This document shows positions 24,682-35,470 of a DNA stretch of 64,000 nt, in pieces (position 1 is the first letter of the stretch; each line of letters starts with the position of its first letter). The position numbers and the translations under genes are program-made. The notes under the pieces were generated by a model. That model did not search any database and had not been told where the DNA came from. It saw only the letters and a list, made by a program, of their open reading frames with translations. The DNA comes from Bullera alba (taxonomy: Eukaryota > Basidiomycota > Tremellomycetes > Tremellales > Bulleraceae). The DNA lies in contig BCIX01000007.1 of assembly GCA_001600095.1 (NCBI GenBank), positions 806,001-870,000 on the forward strand, in the 5' to 3' direction.

Positions 24682-25020
24682 TTATCCACGGGCGGCGGTA
24701 GCGGCGTCGTCCAGGTATCCGTACCTCGATCTGAGGTGCTCGACAAACAGGGCGTAGTTTGTGAGAAGCTCCGGTCTGTCATCACCCTTGATTTGGTCCA
24801 CGAGGGGATAAATGTCGAGCAATGGCTGACCTTCGAGGCGTGAGATCATGTACTTGATCTTGTGCCAGTCAGAGGGGAATCGAGATGGTTGACCCATGAA
24901 TTTCATCTGGCATCGAGTGATGAATTGTCCGAGTGTTCCTGGTTTGCCATTGTACTTATCGGGGTGAGGGATCCGTGGTCACCTTGGATATTCAGAGGAT
25001 GAATCGCTTGAATCAGACAT
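24682..25020 (-). pseudogene. Relic of a Ty3/gypsy-type retrotransposon Gag gene
   Basis: Read on the minus strand from an ATG at 25020, a short Ser/Asp-rich start is followed by an in-frame TGA at 24981-24979. An open stretch then has a retrotransposon Gag-like pattern: KYNGKPGTLGQFITRC, FPSDWHKIKYMISRLEG, and NYALFVEHLRSRYGYLD. It stops early after AATAARG. The pattern (K/DG.P..L..F...C, then FPSD..K..YM.S.L.G) is typical of Ty3/gypsy Gag capsid regions. No zinc knuckle, protease, reverse transcriptase or flanking LTRs were recognised, so this is a broken fragment. Alternatives are an intron over the stop or a domesticated gag gene. Confidence 0.6.
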
Positions 25021-25872
25021 GGTGGATGGGATTGCTCAGCGTTTCTAGTCGGTTTCGAAGGGCTTTTGGCGGCTTTGTGTGTTGCTGTCCAGAGCTTGAT
25101 CGCTGATTGACGAGTCGAGGGTGGCAGAGTGATCTGATCGCAGATATGTAATGTGACAAGTAGACAACTTGATACTTTGGTAGGAGTGAGGTGGTATGTA
25201 TGTAGAACGACAGACCAGTTGTGCTCGACTGCGACCAACCCCTTAGGCCTTATCGTGCTGCCACTGCGTACGGCCCGGCCGATACCTAGAGCAAGTCTAA
25301 TAGCTGCCGGCGCTGTCCGCTAATCGGTTGATGGTACCTCAGCTCAGAACCAAGCACGGCACGCATACGATCGACCTAGCGTTCATTAGGAATGAACCGT
25401 CTCCGGTAAATCCGGACTTCAAGCCTCAAGCTTCGTATTCGGCTTCTCAGAGCGAGGACGATGCTGAAGCAAGTCAGCTCAAATGAGATGCCAGCTGTTA
25501 GCTTGACGCCTCGTAGCAGACAAACATGGCTCACAGACCTGGGGTGGGTGAGGGTGGGTGCAGCCATGATCCTAGGCGTCCTCCCCTCATCTGAGTCGAG
25601 TCGCCCAGAGGTCAGAATGGACGATGGTCCTTTACAAGACCCCGCGGGCCTCCTTGACCGTCGGCTAATCGAGGTTGATTTTCATTCGGAATTCGAGATG
25701 TGCCGCGGCCGCTTGTGCAGCGATGTGCCGGCAACAGCTCTGTAGCTGGCTGGATGTTCGCGATTGTTCTATGAAGAAGGACCTCCATCTCATTGCTTGT
25801 TCACTCGTTGCACTATATCCCTTCAGCGCTCAAGCTCTATCATCCACTCCCCAAGTCCCAACCCCCTTCACA

Positions 25873-26693
25873 ATGGCTGCCCTTGTTTTGCCCAACGAAT
25901 ACCCGCTGGTCGGGCTAGGGCTCTTGTCCACCCTGTTCCTCAACGTGAGTCCTGCACGATACGCATTGCAAGCGATCCACGCATGACGAGGAGCGCTGAC
26001 GGATTGCGCGCGTCCTTCAGGTTTGGCAACAGCTCCGTGTGGGACGCGCCAGAAAGGAGTCTGGTGTTCATTACCCCACGCTCTACGTCACAGAGGCTGA
26101 GGCCGCTGCTGACAAGAAGAAGCAGGCGAGTTGCGCGTGACATCACTACAAAGACCTGTAAAGGGCCATGGCTGACTTGTGCTGAATATAGATCTACAAC
26201 TGCGTGCAGCGATCTCATGCCAATACCCTCGAGAACACGCCGTTTGTCCTCGCCCTCACACTCTTCTTCGGTGTGTCTGCTCTCTGAACACAGCGTCGCG
26301 ATCTTCCCAAGGCTGACCTGCCTGCGCGACATAGGCCTGTACCACCCTCGTCTGGCCACCGGTGCGAGCATGCTCTACTCGTTCGGCCGAATCTGGTACA
26401 CTGTGAGTAATCCTCACAGAGCTCGAATTCCAGTTGCTGATCACGTTGTAGACGGGATACTCCACCGGAGACCCAGCAAAGAGGGTGAGTGGAATACTTC
26501 AGCACTAAAATCTCTTGACAAATGGGCTTACTGACGACTGTTTCAGACGGGAGGTTTGGCGAAAGTCCAGTACATCGGGCAGTTCGGTGAGTCTCCCTTC
26601 GTTAGGACACAATTGAACTCCGGCTGACCCGCTGAAGGTTTGCTCTTCGGTACTCTGTACATCGGGGCATCGAAGGCTATTTCTCTCTTGTAG
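25873..26693 (+). CDS. MAPEG-family microsomal glutathione S-transferase 3-like
   Basis: Seven exons in phase give 150 aa: 25873-25944, 26021-26125, 26192-26270, 26335-26402, 26452-26484, 26547-26586, 26638-26693. MGST3-type enzymes are four-helix integral membrane proteins of the ER and mitochondria that conjugate or reduce lipid peroxides with glutathione. Seen: hydrophobic helix 1 (LVGLGLLSTLFLNV), the family signature YNCVQRSHANTLEN (N..QR.H.N.LE), helix FVLALTLFFGL, then GRIWYTTGYSTGDPAKR and a C-terminal hydrophobic helix. Length is normal for MGST3 (about 150 aa). Intron 2 (26126-26191) begins with GC rather than GT. Continuity of KKKQ-IYNCVQ supports this. Confidence 0.9.
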
Positions 26694-26961
26694 TTGAATG
26701 CATCAGGGATATGTGACTTCAGTCCAAGTGTATGAACCATTGAAAGAGTAGAATCTGCATCGCAGCCCTTAGGCCTTATCTCGCAGCTCCATGTCAATTG
26801 TTGCTCGCCTGACATTCCCGAGAGTCCGAAATCTCGGAGCATCTCCGTCCGGTTGAGGTTCGCTGTCTGCGGTCCGCTTGCGTCAGTTGTGCTCTTTATC
26901 AGATAGCCATTGTCCTCTGGCCCGTATCTTACATACCAACGGCTGTTCCAATCGCATCACC

Positions 26962-28315
26962 ATGGTCAGAGGCAAGGTCAAGGTCGCAGCCGTACAAAGT
27001 GCACCAGAGTCCTATAACCTGGAGGATACCCTCGAGTACGCCCAAGGGCTCGCTGGTGAAGCAAAAGACGCCGGTGCCAGATTGGTCGTCTTTCCCGAGG
27101 CCTTTATTTGTGGGTATCCTAGACACACTGGTTTCAACATCGGCAGTCGGAGCGACGAGGATCGAAAATGGTACAGTCTTTACGTCGAGGTATGCCTGGC
27201 GCAAGATACTCGCAAGTGAAAGCTGAATATCTATTCGAACACGATAGAGCTCGGTGAAGATCCCACCGGATGCATTTGACGAAGATTGGTTTGGACGAAA
27301 TGCGGATGTGAAGGATTGTGGAGAGTACGAGGCTTTTAGACAATTGTGCTCTATTGCCAAGACCAAAGAAATCGTGGGTGTAGACCGAGATCATGTCTTG
27401 AGGAGCCACAACCTGACATCAGTCTGTCCAGTATTTGTCGATGGGGGTGGTCGAGCGAAGCTTGGTTGGACACACGTTATGGTGTACGAATCTCCTGTTC
27501 TCCCCAAAAGGCGTACTTCTATCGCGGCACCGGAAGCTGCAGCCCACTGCGGCCGAGAGGGTGGTATGGGGACAGGGAGAAGCTGTCAATCCTGGAGGCG
27601 ATGACAATATGTCCGTGGTGGATACTGAATTCGGCAGGACTGGTGGCTTGATCTGCTGGGAGAGTGAGTCCAGTGCGGTGGTCTCTGTTTGCACGTTGCT
27701 GACGGCCTTGAAAGACTTCATGCCACTCAGCAGATACATACTGTACAAAAAAGGCGTAGAGATGTGAGCCACTTCAATCATCTTCGAGGCAGTTTGGACT
27801 TGACCGCGCCCCTCCACTCAGATACATTGCTCCGACGGCAGATGCCCGGCCGACTTGGCTGCCTTCCATGCAGCATATCGCCCAAGAGGGTAGATGTTTC
27901 GTGATCTCCGGTACGTTGTCTTCCTCCTTCATTGAGGTCGATCTCATAGTACTCGTACTGACCACCTCTCAGCAAACCAGTACCAAACTGCGACCGACTT
28001 CCCTGCAGACTACCCGCACAGAGTGAAGCGAGCCAAGTTGGATCCGGAAGGTGAACGTACGGAAGTATGGTCTCGCGGGGGATCGAGCATCATTGGTCCC
28101 TTGGGCGAAGTCCTCGCTGGACCATTGTGGGACGAAGCAGGCACCATCTACGCCGAGGTGAGTGTGAAGGACGGGTGAAGTTGCGGATGACAGACCGGGT
28201 TCTGATAGTGTTTTAGCTCGATTTGGATCAGTTGATAGGGGCTCGACTGGACTTTGATCCTGTTGGACATTATGCACGAGAAGAGCTGCTTCTTGGACTC
28301 ATCAACAAGGCGTAG
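26962..28315 (+). CDS. Nitrilase (carbon-nitrogen hydrolase superfamily)
   Basis: Seven exons in phase give 335 aa: 26962-27189, 27248-27373, 27432-27663, 27715-27763, 27822-27910, 27973-28157, 28217-28315. The catalytic triad of the superfamily is visible: Glu46 in VVFPEAF, Lys153 in RHRKLQPT, and Cys193 in GGLICWE. Segments such as [32 protein letters not shown] and [12 protein letters not shown] are typical of nitrilase-branch enzymes converting organic nitriles to acids plus ammonia. Cyanide hydratase-like activity is an alternative. Length (about 335) is normal. A cytosolic location is inferred, as no signal is seen. Confidence 0.92.
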
Positions 28316-28776
28316 TGCGCGGTAGACAGTGTATGCATGCTGTATAGACTTCAGGTAGTACTAGCTAGTCTTGCATCCCCTTATGGGTTCAGCGGGTGCG
28401 CAGGCAGCGGTTACGTAAGTTGATTTTGCGGAGAACAACAAGCTTGTCAACGGTCCTTCGGGTGATCACATTCTTGTAAACACTATTCAGTCACTCTGCT
28501 TGTTGTCAAGGGGTTATTCCACGATATTTGTAGCCTGGACATCCAACTTGAGGCCGACAACCTCGTTGTCACTTCCCTACCACCCTGTACCACCATCCTG
28601 AATGTGTTTTGACGACTGTGCACGCGCCTGATTTTCTAGTGAGTTCGTCGGCGCAAATTGCGATCACCACCACGGACCAGCCCTGGCGTTCTGTGCCTAC
28701 TACTGTACCTTTGATCTTATCACCTCTTCCACCACAAGCTACCGCAGGAGCACTTGGCTGATGGGTGTCTAGCGAA
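28316..28776. other. Intergenic between nitrilase and BRCT genes
   Basis: 461 nt holding the nitrilase 3' end and the BRCT-gene promoter. A short ATG-TAG frame (28761-28772) lies directly upstream of the BRCT start and could act as an upstream ORF. Nothing else is seen. Confidence 0.45.
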
Positions 28777-31488
28777 ATGTCCAATATACCCCTCTCAACA
28801 TCGTTACGACCCGACGGCCTCGCACCGCTGGATCCCTCACTCAAACATTCTCATCAGTCAACATCCTCCACCAACATCTCCGGTCTTGCTTCATTCGTTC
28901 GAACGAGGTCTATGACCCGGTTGAGCTTTGAGACGCATAACGAAAACGAGATCTACCGGGCCAATAGATCGACTACACCCTCGTCGAGCAGATTGGTCAA
29001 ATCCTCAAAGTTGGCGAACATCGATCGGATCACTGGTAAAGACAGAGAGAACAAGGATACCAAGGATACCCTTCCGGTTTCGAGACAACCGCTCAAGTCG
29101 AAGATGATGAACTCGCAGTCTCAATCAGCACTCAACTCCCTCTCGAACAAAAATGCGAAGTTGGGTGGTCTGGTGAGAAGCGGCGATTTGGGAAAGAGTA
29201 CCGTGGAGAAACAGAGAGATGGTCTCAAGCGACGACTGGAATACGGCGAAGCGAGACCAAGAAAGATGCTCAAAGTCCATGTGGACACGCCAGTGCAGTC
29301 AAGCTCCGGACCGTCTGTTCCAACTACCTCGACAACTACTGCACCCGCTCATTCCACATCGATTACTGCGGCTCAAGTCGCTCCTCCGCAGACCCCCCGT
29401 CGTACGGTTGCTCAGTCCCAAATTCCGGTCCTGCAGCCAACTCCAGCAAGACTCCTCCTCAGCTCGACGAAACTCGCCCATCAGTCACACGGTGACGACA
29501 GTGATGAGAGCTTTGATTCGGATACATTCGTTGCCAGGCCGCCTACGCCTCCGAGGCCGCACATGAACTCTGCACCGGAGCCAATTGTCTCGACAACGCC
29601 AAATTCCGTGAGGAAGATCATCGCCCGACCACCGACACCCCCTCGACCACATATCGATGAAAGAGTGCCGGAGAGGATGAATCAGCAGCCAGCCGATTCG
29701 ACTCTCGACGCCAGGCTGAATGATGGATCAAGAAGCCTGCCAGCCAGCAAAGAGTCGACAGAGCGCAACACCGTGCCGGTCTCGTCGGTGCAGGATATCG
29801 AAATGAGGGACGACGTGCCAATACTGCCATCCTCTGCTCGAATTTCGTCCCTCCCGCAGGCTGCAGTCAGCACTTTCAGGCCATTGAGCAAGAGCACTTC
29901 AAAGCGGTCGGATCTCGGTCTTGGATCCATGCCACCACCCAGCCGAATCCCATCAGCAGTTCGCCAGCCTGTCCTCACTAGCGCCACACCCTCGGAGGGC
30001 GGACTGGTAACATCAAGAGGCGCCTCTCAACTTGCGAAAAACAACAGTCTGGCATCACTAGGTCGAGGTGTGCCCACCGCCGCGGACGGTACCCCTGGCG
30101 CCAATGCTGAGCCAGTGAGGCGCAAACCATCTTTCCCCTCGAGTCTCAGTAGTACCACCCTAGCCCGTCCCAGGGATCGCATGGTGTCTGGCCCAGTCCT
30201 CCATCGACGAGATCTGGCAGTAATGGCCGAAGACCCGGACAACCTCCCTCCCTCTCTATCGAAGAGTAGGGGAGATCTGGGCAAAGGAGACGGATTGGGC
30301 GGTAAGAAGTCCCCTAGAAGCGTTTCCGAGCCAGTCAGGCGGACCCTCCCTTCTCATACAAGCTCGTCTAGCCTGACTGCCTCGACATCAAGACGGGAGG
30401 GGTTATCTTTGGAAACCTCAAAATCCATCGCTGGTTTGTCGGACGCTTTGAACAAGCTCAAAGTCAAGCGACACGACACGTCCGCTTCTAGCAGCCTTGG
30501 CAGTGGCAGTATTCGCGCATCGGGTTCACTTCCCAACAGACCTTCAAGCAACTTGAGGGATGCTCACGCGGAGGTTCCAATGGCAAAGTCGACTTCAACG
30601 TCCGGGTTCAGTCGGATCCCAGTATCCTCCTCCTCTAGCAGACTGTCCAGTATCCACCAGCCCAGGCAGTCGATCTCTCGTCTCAGCACAGTCTCCGCGG
30701 ATGGTGGGGATGTGTCGATGGAAGGAGATCATATTGCCGACACGTCGCTAGCCGCTCTGGTGTGCTCCAATGTCGGCGAGGGCTGTTTGAAAGGAGTGGT
30801 AGCGTTCGTGGACGTGAGGACAGAAGATGGCGACGAGGCAAATGCCATCTTTGTCGAAATGCTCAAGGGCCTAGGCGCTAGGGTGAGTACGAGGCTGTGA
30901 CTTGAGGACGATCTGACATCGTTGTAGGTGATAAGCCGATTAACGGAAAATGTCACGCATATCATTTACAAGTCCGGCAAATCCACCACATTGCCTTGGT
31001 GGAGAAAGATGGACGAGGATGAACGGCCATTCATTGTCGGTATTGGCTGGATCACGAAATGTAAAGAGAGGGGGGAGAGGCAGGACGAGGAGCCATACAG
31101 GGTGGCAGTGGAGGAGGAGGATGTCTTCCAAAAAGTGAGTGGCTGTCGCTTTCCAGATCAATCTAGTCCGCTGATGTGATTGTGGTAGCGTCGAAAGTCG
31201 ATGGAGCCGAAAGCGCTGTACAACGCCCTAAACGGTCCTTCCCGCCCCTCTGTCTGTGAGTACTTGTAGCATCGCTGCGGCGTGATAGTCATCCTACTGA
31301 CCGGCTGGCAGTGCTTGATTCTTCACTGAATATCGCTCGGCGCAAGTCCCTGCTCTATGCCCGTGAGTGATAGACCTAAGGATGTGTTAGGGCGTGTGCT
31401 GATGTGGCCGACAGCCAAGGTCAGTTCTCCGCTGAAGAAGGCGTATCGCCGGGACTACTCGTTCGACGAGAGCGTTGAGGAGGATTGA
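28777..31488 (+). CDS. BRCT-domain protein, microcephalin-like BRCT
   Basis: Five exons in phase give 834 aa: 28777-30882, 30928-31134, 31189-31255, 31312-31362, 31415-31488. About 660 N-terminal residues are low-complexity Ser/Pro/Arg-rich and probably disordered, with an internal repeat ARPPTPPRPH (about 29533 and 29627). A single BRCT domain follows: GVVAFVDVRTEDG, EMLKGLGARVISRLTENVTH, IIYKSG, then FIVGIGWITKCKERG with the conserved Trp. This order resembles BRCT1 of microcephalin and other checkpoint or chromosome-condensation proteins. BRCT domains bind phosphopeptides, so a role in DNA damage response or chromosome biology is inferred. The exact ortholog is not identified. Confidence 0.82.
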
Positions 31489-31738
31489 GTGGTCGCGGAG
31501 ACCGACGTTAGGCTCAGCTCCAATGGTTAAGTCCACTATCATTTGTATGGGTTGTAACGGCGATCTCAAAGTGACGATAATGATGAATGTTCGTGTATGC
31601 ACTATCTTGGCTCTATATACAACGGGTATGAGGCCTGATGAGGGGTCAACTACCGATCTCGCTTTTCGTCCAGTCTGGAGAGAGTCACTCACGATCCAAT
31701 CTAATAAGTATGCTAGCAGCAGTCCTCCACGAGTCTCC

Positions 31739-32030
31739 TTAATGCAAGTTCACGTGCTTTCCTACACTGATACTCCATCGCTTGCCTGGGTCTCGTCAGT
31801 GAACTGATCTTCCCCCGTGTTTGAGGGTTGTAGTCTAGGACATACCGAAGATGTTCAGGTAGATGAACTAGATATCAATTTAGCACATATGGTCCAAAAC
31901 GGCAAATGGTCACGCTAACTCACGCCTGGGATGAGGGGAATTCGCTTGTGGTCTATACTCGATCAGCAAGATGACCCCTGTATAATCGCTCGTTGTGTAA
32001 TTCCTGCTCGAACTCACAGGTGAGCGGCAT
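31739..32030 (-). CDS. Micro-exon gene for a 36-aa DUF4236-like protein
   Basis: Four tiny exons (32030-32018, 31952-31924, 31867-31846, 31785-31739; 13, 29, 22 and 47 nt) are joined by canonical GT-AG introns of 56-65 nt with branch-like sequences. They read in phase to 36 residues and a TAA. The parts are MPLTYHKRIPLIPG, FIYLNIFG and KRWSISVGKH. The order (F/Y)xKRIxLxPGxxLN-(K)xxSxSVG matches my recollection of the bacterial DUF4236 domain, which has no known function. The protein is shorter than that domain (about 55 aa), so an unseen downstream exon or 3' truncation is possible: a GT occurs right after GKH. It lies between the BRCT and NSRP1-like genes, divergent from the latter. Confidence 0.4.
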
Positions 32031-32500
32031 CGTTGAAGATTGCGAAAGTGTGGTTTACGCTAAATGTGCTACTGGGGAACAGGTGAGTGTTGTGATTTGA
32101 CTGCAAATGTCTGCGAGGTGTTGAGAGTTGATGGTAAGAAGAAGAGATACATCCAACATGCGGTGTTGATGTATATAGTGGGGAGGATGGCGGGAGAGAG
32201 CTGGAGAGAGGCATTTCCATCACTGCCAAATCACTGCAATGACATCGTTTTTGGGCAGTGCGAACAGAGTCAGGCACAGGCACAGGATTCGCCACCCGAT
32301 CAACTTGGAACTCGGAACCAAATGCCACGTGGCCGAGCCTACAGGGTGCTCTGATCTGTGAGTGTGCAGGCGTCGCACTCTCTGGCGTACTTGTAGAGAC
32401 AACGTAGAGATCAATTATCACTTGAGGAACAGCTTGAGGTTCCTGCTGAAGCGCTGGCAAACAGACTCACAGCTCGACTAGTCACCCGCTCCGACCAGGC
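32031..32500. promoter_or_regulatory. Divergent promoter region, DUF4236-like microgene and NSRP1-like gene
   Basis: 470 nt between divergent starts. A TATATA-like stretch (32171-32178) lies about 140 nt upstream of the microgene start on its strand. No other elements are assigned. Confidence 0.35.
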
Positions 32501-33880
32501 ATGAGCAAGTTCAGTATCGCCGTCGGCGGCTCCTCGGGGAGTACCTCCGCTCCTCCATCCGGCATGTCCAACATGGAGCGACTCCTCGCTCAAGCCAAGA
32601 ACAAGCCTGCACCCGTCGCTGCGAAGAAGTCTGCCCCCGCTCGACCCAGTAACCCCTTTGGCGACGACGACGACGACGATGACGAGCCATCCAGACCTCC
32701 ACCTTCCCTTGCTGGCCCATCTCGACCCAAACCTTCCACAATGCCCAAGATCAATCAGAAAGTCAGCATGTCCCGCGCGGAGAAGAAGGCTCAGGAGGAG
32801 GCGTTGAAGATGGACGCCTCGGTATTCGACTATGACGGCGTGTATGACGGTATGAAGGCCGCAGAGCAGAAGTTGGAACAGGCAAAGAAGGTGGAAAGCG
32901 AGGAACGAAAGCCGAAGTATATAGAGAGCTTTCTGGCCTCTGCACAGACTAGGCGATTGGACAGGCTGAGGGCAGAGGAGAAGATGCTTCAGATCGAGAG
33001 GGAGAAGGAAGGTGATCAATTTGTGGATAAGGAAAAGTTCGTTACGGAGGCTTATAAAAAGCAAATGGAGGAAGTTCGTAAGGCCGAGGAGGAAGAGAAG
33101 GAGAGAGAGGGTGAGTCGCATTCGAGGAAAGTTGATGAAGAAAGCTCATGCTTGTGTCTAGACGCCCTGCGGAAGAGCAAGAAAGGACCTGGTCTTACCT
33201 CCTTCTACAAAACAATGCTGGACGACGACGCAGAAAGACACGCTGCAGCAATGGCCGCAGCGAATGGCTCAGGACTATCGGCCTCGGGACCGAGCTTGGC
33301 AATTCGTCCTCCGATCAAGGAAGAGTACGAGCCCGAAGCAGAGTACGACCCGTTCCTAGCGCGACAAGCGGCCTCCTCATCGAAATCTACATCCGGGCCA
33401 TCAGGCGACAGACCCACAGACGACGACGTCGACTCCAAGGGGGATAGCGGCAAGAACGTCGATATCAACGATGACGGCGAGGTTGTCGACAAGCGATCAC
33501 TCCTGAGAGCGGGGTTGAATATCATGAACAAGCCAAAGGCCGAATTGCCCAACTCGCTCTTGACGTCTCAACAATCGGGTAACAAGCTAGACGGGCCTTA
33601 TAAATCCCGGGCGGTGGGCACTGCGGCCACGTATCAGGAACGTATGGAGCGAGAAAGGCGGCGTCTGGCGGATCAAATGCGGGAGGAGGCAGAGCGGAAG
33701 AAGGCAGCGGAAGAAGCTAGGCTGAGGGAAGAGGAGGAAGCGGCGAGGAGAAGGAGGGAAGGAGACGACGGAGAAGCGCAGCGGAAGAGGGAAGAGGCAA
33801 AGGAGCGGTTCATGGCGAGAAAGCGGGCGAGGGAGGAGGCAGAGCAGGAAGCAAAGAAGAAGAAGAAAGAGGAGCAGTAG
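32501..33880 (+). CDS. NSRP1/CCDC55-like nuclear speckle splicing regulator
   Basis: Two exons (32501-33110, 33162-33880) give 442 aa. The 51-nt intron happens to be open in frame, so an unspliced reading would add 17 residues. It has an N-terminal Ser/Pro/Ala segment with an eight-Asp run, then the conserved DUF2040 (NSRP1) core: QEEALKMDASVFDYDGVYDG, then KYIESFLASAQTRRLDR, then a coiled coil with FVDKEKFVTEAYKKQ. After the intron comes LTSFYKTMLDD. The C-terminus is an Arg/Glu/Lys-rich helix (ERRRLADQMREEAERKKAAE). Family members influence alternative splice-site choice in mammals. The role in a fungus with many introns is inferred to be splicing-related. Confidence 0.85.
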   Translation: MSKFSIAVGGSSGSTSAPPSGMSNMERLLAQAKNKPAPVAAKKSAPARPSNPFGDDDDDDDEPSRPPPSLAGPSRPKPSTMPKINQKVSMSRAEKKAQEEALKMDASVFDYDGVYDGMKAAEQKLEQAKKVESEERKPKYIESFLASAQTRRLDRLRAEEKMLQIEREKEGDQFVDKEKFVTEAYKKQMEEVRKAEEEEKEREGESHSRKVDEESSCLCLDALRKSKKGPGLTSFYKTMLDDDAERHAAAMAAANGSGLSASGPSLAIRPPIKEEYEPEAEYDPFLARQAASSSKSTSGPSGDRPTDDDVDSKGDSGKNVDINDDGEVVDKRSLLRAGLNIMNKPKAELPNSLLTSQQSGNKLDGPYKSRAVGTAATYQERMERERRRLADQMREEAERKKAAEEARLREEEEAARRRREGDDGEAQRKREEAKERFMARKRAREEAEQEAKKKKKEEQ

Positions 33881-34166
33881 GTGGGAGCGACATGAGGATG
33901 CGACCATGATATTACGGAAGACGATCCAGATGGTGCTGCTCCCTCTGAAGCGGATCACTCGAGCTTCCTCGCGGTGACTGACACCTATCAAGTTGTCTTT
34001 CCTCATCCACTGACGGCTCTAATTATAAATGTCTGTAACGTCTCACCCCAACCCCGGTTTGCTGTTCGATCTCGATATCAGTACCAGCACGACTCATCAC
34101 GCTACGTTTCATCAGCTAGGGCGACGATCTGACACCCGGACCCTCGAATCTGAGTGGTCCCACAAC

Positions 34167-34550
34167 TCACTCTTCTAGATCGTTGCCATGGGCCCACGCG
34201 CTCAAGACGGCAATACTCGAATGGGTCGCTTTCGACCTCTTATCGTCCCCCGGCGCCGCGCTGAGGAGATCGTGGAAGAAGTGTAGCCTCTTCTTCGGGT
34301 CCCAGGACTTGACATCCTCGGAGGGGAAGGCTTTCAAGTCGCTCAGAAGTCTGGACTTCTTCTCGGCATCGAGCGGGAGTTGTGAGAGGGTGGAGTGGAC
34401 GTATTGCGCGTAATCATCAAGCGTCCTTGCGGCGGACGGCGGTTTCGAGGATTTCAGTCCTCCTGATAACTGGTCACTCACGAAACCCAAAACTCGATTC
34501 GCCACGACCACAGTTGCGATCGTGGTCATGGCGTCTTCGATGAATGTCAT
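34167..34550 (-). CDS. Small protein of unknown family, array member A (divergent)
   Basis: Open frame of 127 aa from ATG 34550 to TGA 34169-34167. I do not recognise it. It is the first of five minus-strand genes with the same layout: a hydrophobic or Ala/Val-rich start (TIATVVVANRVLGFV), a helical middle, and a block (SWDPKKRLHFFHDLLSA ... SSIAVLSAWAHGND) that aligns by eye with members B-D (D.EQRL.W...I.DI ... SS...V..W). The last codons overlap a possible GTGAGT donor at 34171-34166, but no second exon with the KADRxWTRP motif of the other members was found. It is therefore a shortened or divergent copy. Confidence 0.6.
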   Translation of the reverse strand: MTFIEDAMTTIATVVVANRVLGFVSDQLSGGLKSSKPPSAARTLDDYAQYVHSTLSQLPLDAEKKSRLLSDLKAFPSEDVKSWDPKKRLHFFHDLLSAAPGDDKRSKATHSSIAVLSAWAHGNDLEE

Positions 34551-34896
34551 GAGAGGTGACTGAGTTGGTCTGGCCAGTGAGCAGTGAGCAGCAGTGTAGA
34601 TGGATGTGGGAGCGAGCCGTTGTGAGTATGGGCATTTCGGTTAATCAATCGACACACTGTTTATGTGTTTACGCCATACGGTGATACTTGCTTGACAGAA
34701 GCTGAACACACACGAGCCCGGGGTCGTTAGGGGTGTTGACTGTAAGAGTGATACCAGATCACGTTTGAGCAGGTCGGGTTCAAACGAGTTTCAGCGCACG
34801 GCTGATACACGCGTACTCATCTCTATCCTTTCAGCAAAACGACGCAAGAGCACAGTGACGTGAGCTCAAATATACGTAGTAGCTTCAGCATACTGA

Positions 34897-35470
34897 CTAT
34901 CCCAAAATATCATATTTTATGCTGCCAAGCGTGACCACCGCTCCACCCACCACGGCGGGTCTCGTCCACTTGCGGTCTGCCTTGGCGATATCCCCTCGAG
35001 CCCTTGGACTTTCGCTGAACGCTATATCAGCACAAAGCGGATTGTCGCTGTCAACGGCACTCACTACGGGGTCGAACGGTCAGATGACCAATGCTCCACG
35101 ACAGTCAAGCACGACCTTGCAGCTCTGTCGGACGGTCTGATGCCCTTGATCGAGGATCTGATATCGTTGATCGTCTCGCTCCACTGAAGACGCTGCTCAG
35201 GGTCAGCCGTGGACCACTTGGTCCGAGCACTGAGTAGCTCATTCAGTCCGGTACGGACAGCCTCTCTAGCCTCGTCAGAGGCGTTGGACTTGATGTATCG
35301 CACGAAAGCATCACGTCTTGGGTGTCTTCGGGGAGGGACCTGTCGGTGACAATGCGGTGGAATGTATTGGACACAAGACGGGCCACAGAAGAGAAGACAT
35401 CTGCAGCAACGTCGATTCCGGCGGAGAGGACTGAAGTGGACGGAGACTGGTTGGAGGATGCGGTAGACAT
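34897..35470 (-). pseudogene. Array member B, frameshifted copy
   Basis: Exon 1 is 35470-35065 and exon 2 is 35014-34897. The N-terminus (MSTASSNQSPSTSVLSAGID) and fold are the same as members C and D. Near 35309, where C and D read VRYI/VRYL, the frame slips by one base: upstream runs frame 1, while FVRYIKSNASDEAREAV continues in another frame. One missing base there (a C in the ATGCTTTCGTG context, judged from C) would explain it. Downstream, a GTGAGT donor and TTCAG acceptor lead to exon 2 with DIAKADRKWTRP and a short hydrophobic end. Either a recent pseudogene or a sequencing error. Confidence 0.6.

Larger units (their letters stand above)
19702..25872. other. Gene-poor interval of about 6.2 kb
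   Basis: Between the TBC gene and the MAPEG gene no complete gene with consistent exons was found, in sharp contrast to the rest of the window. It contains the three tandem repeats and the Gag relic listed separately. An orphan plus-strand frame at 23940-24266 is open but unrecognised. The interval looks like degraded repetitive DNA. Confidence 0.65.

Noticed and set aside
32014..32460. 148-codon minus-strand frame covering the upstream region of the DUF4236-like microgene
   Set aside because: Composition is irregular, and the spliced reading from ATG 32030 in another frame explains the splice signals better.
33111..33161. Reading NSRP1-like gene without splicing
   Set aside because: The 51-nt stretch has perfect GTGAGT and CTAG signals and encodes an uncharacteristic Ser/Cys insert in a conserved Lys/Glu region, so it is an intron that happens to be open.
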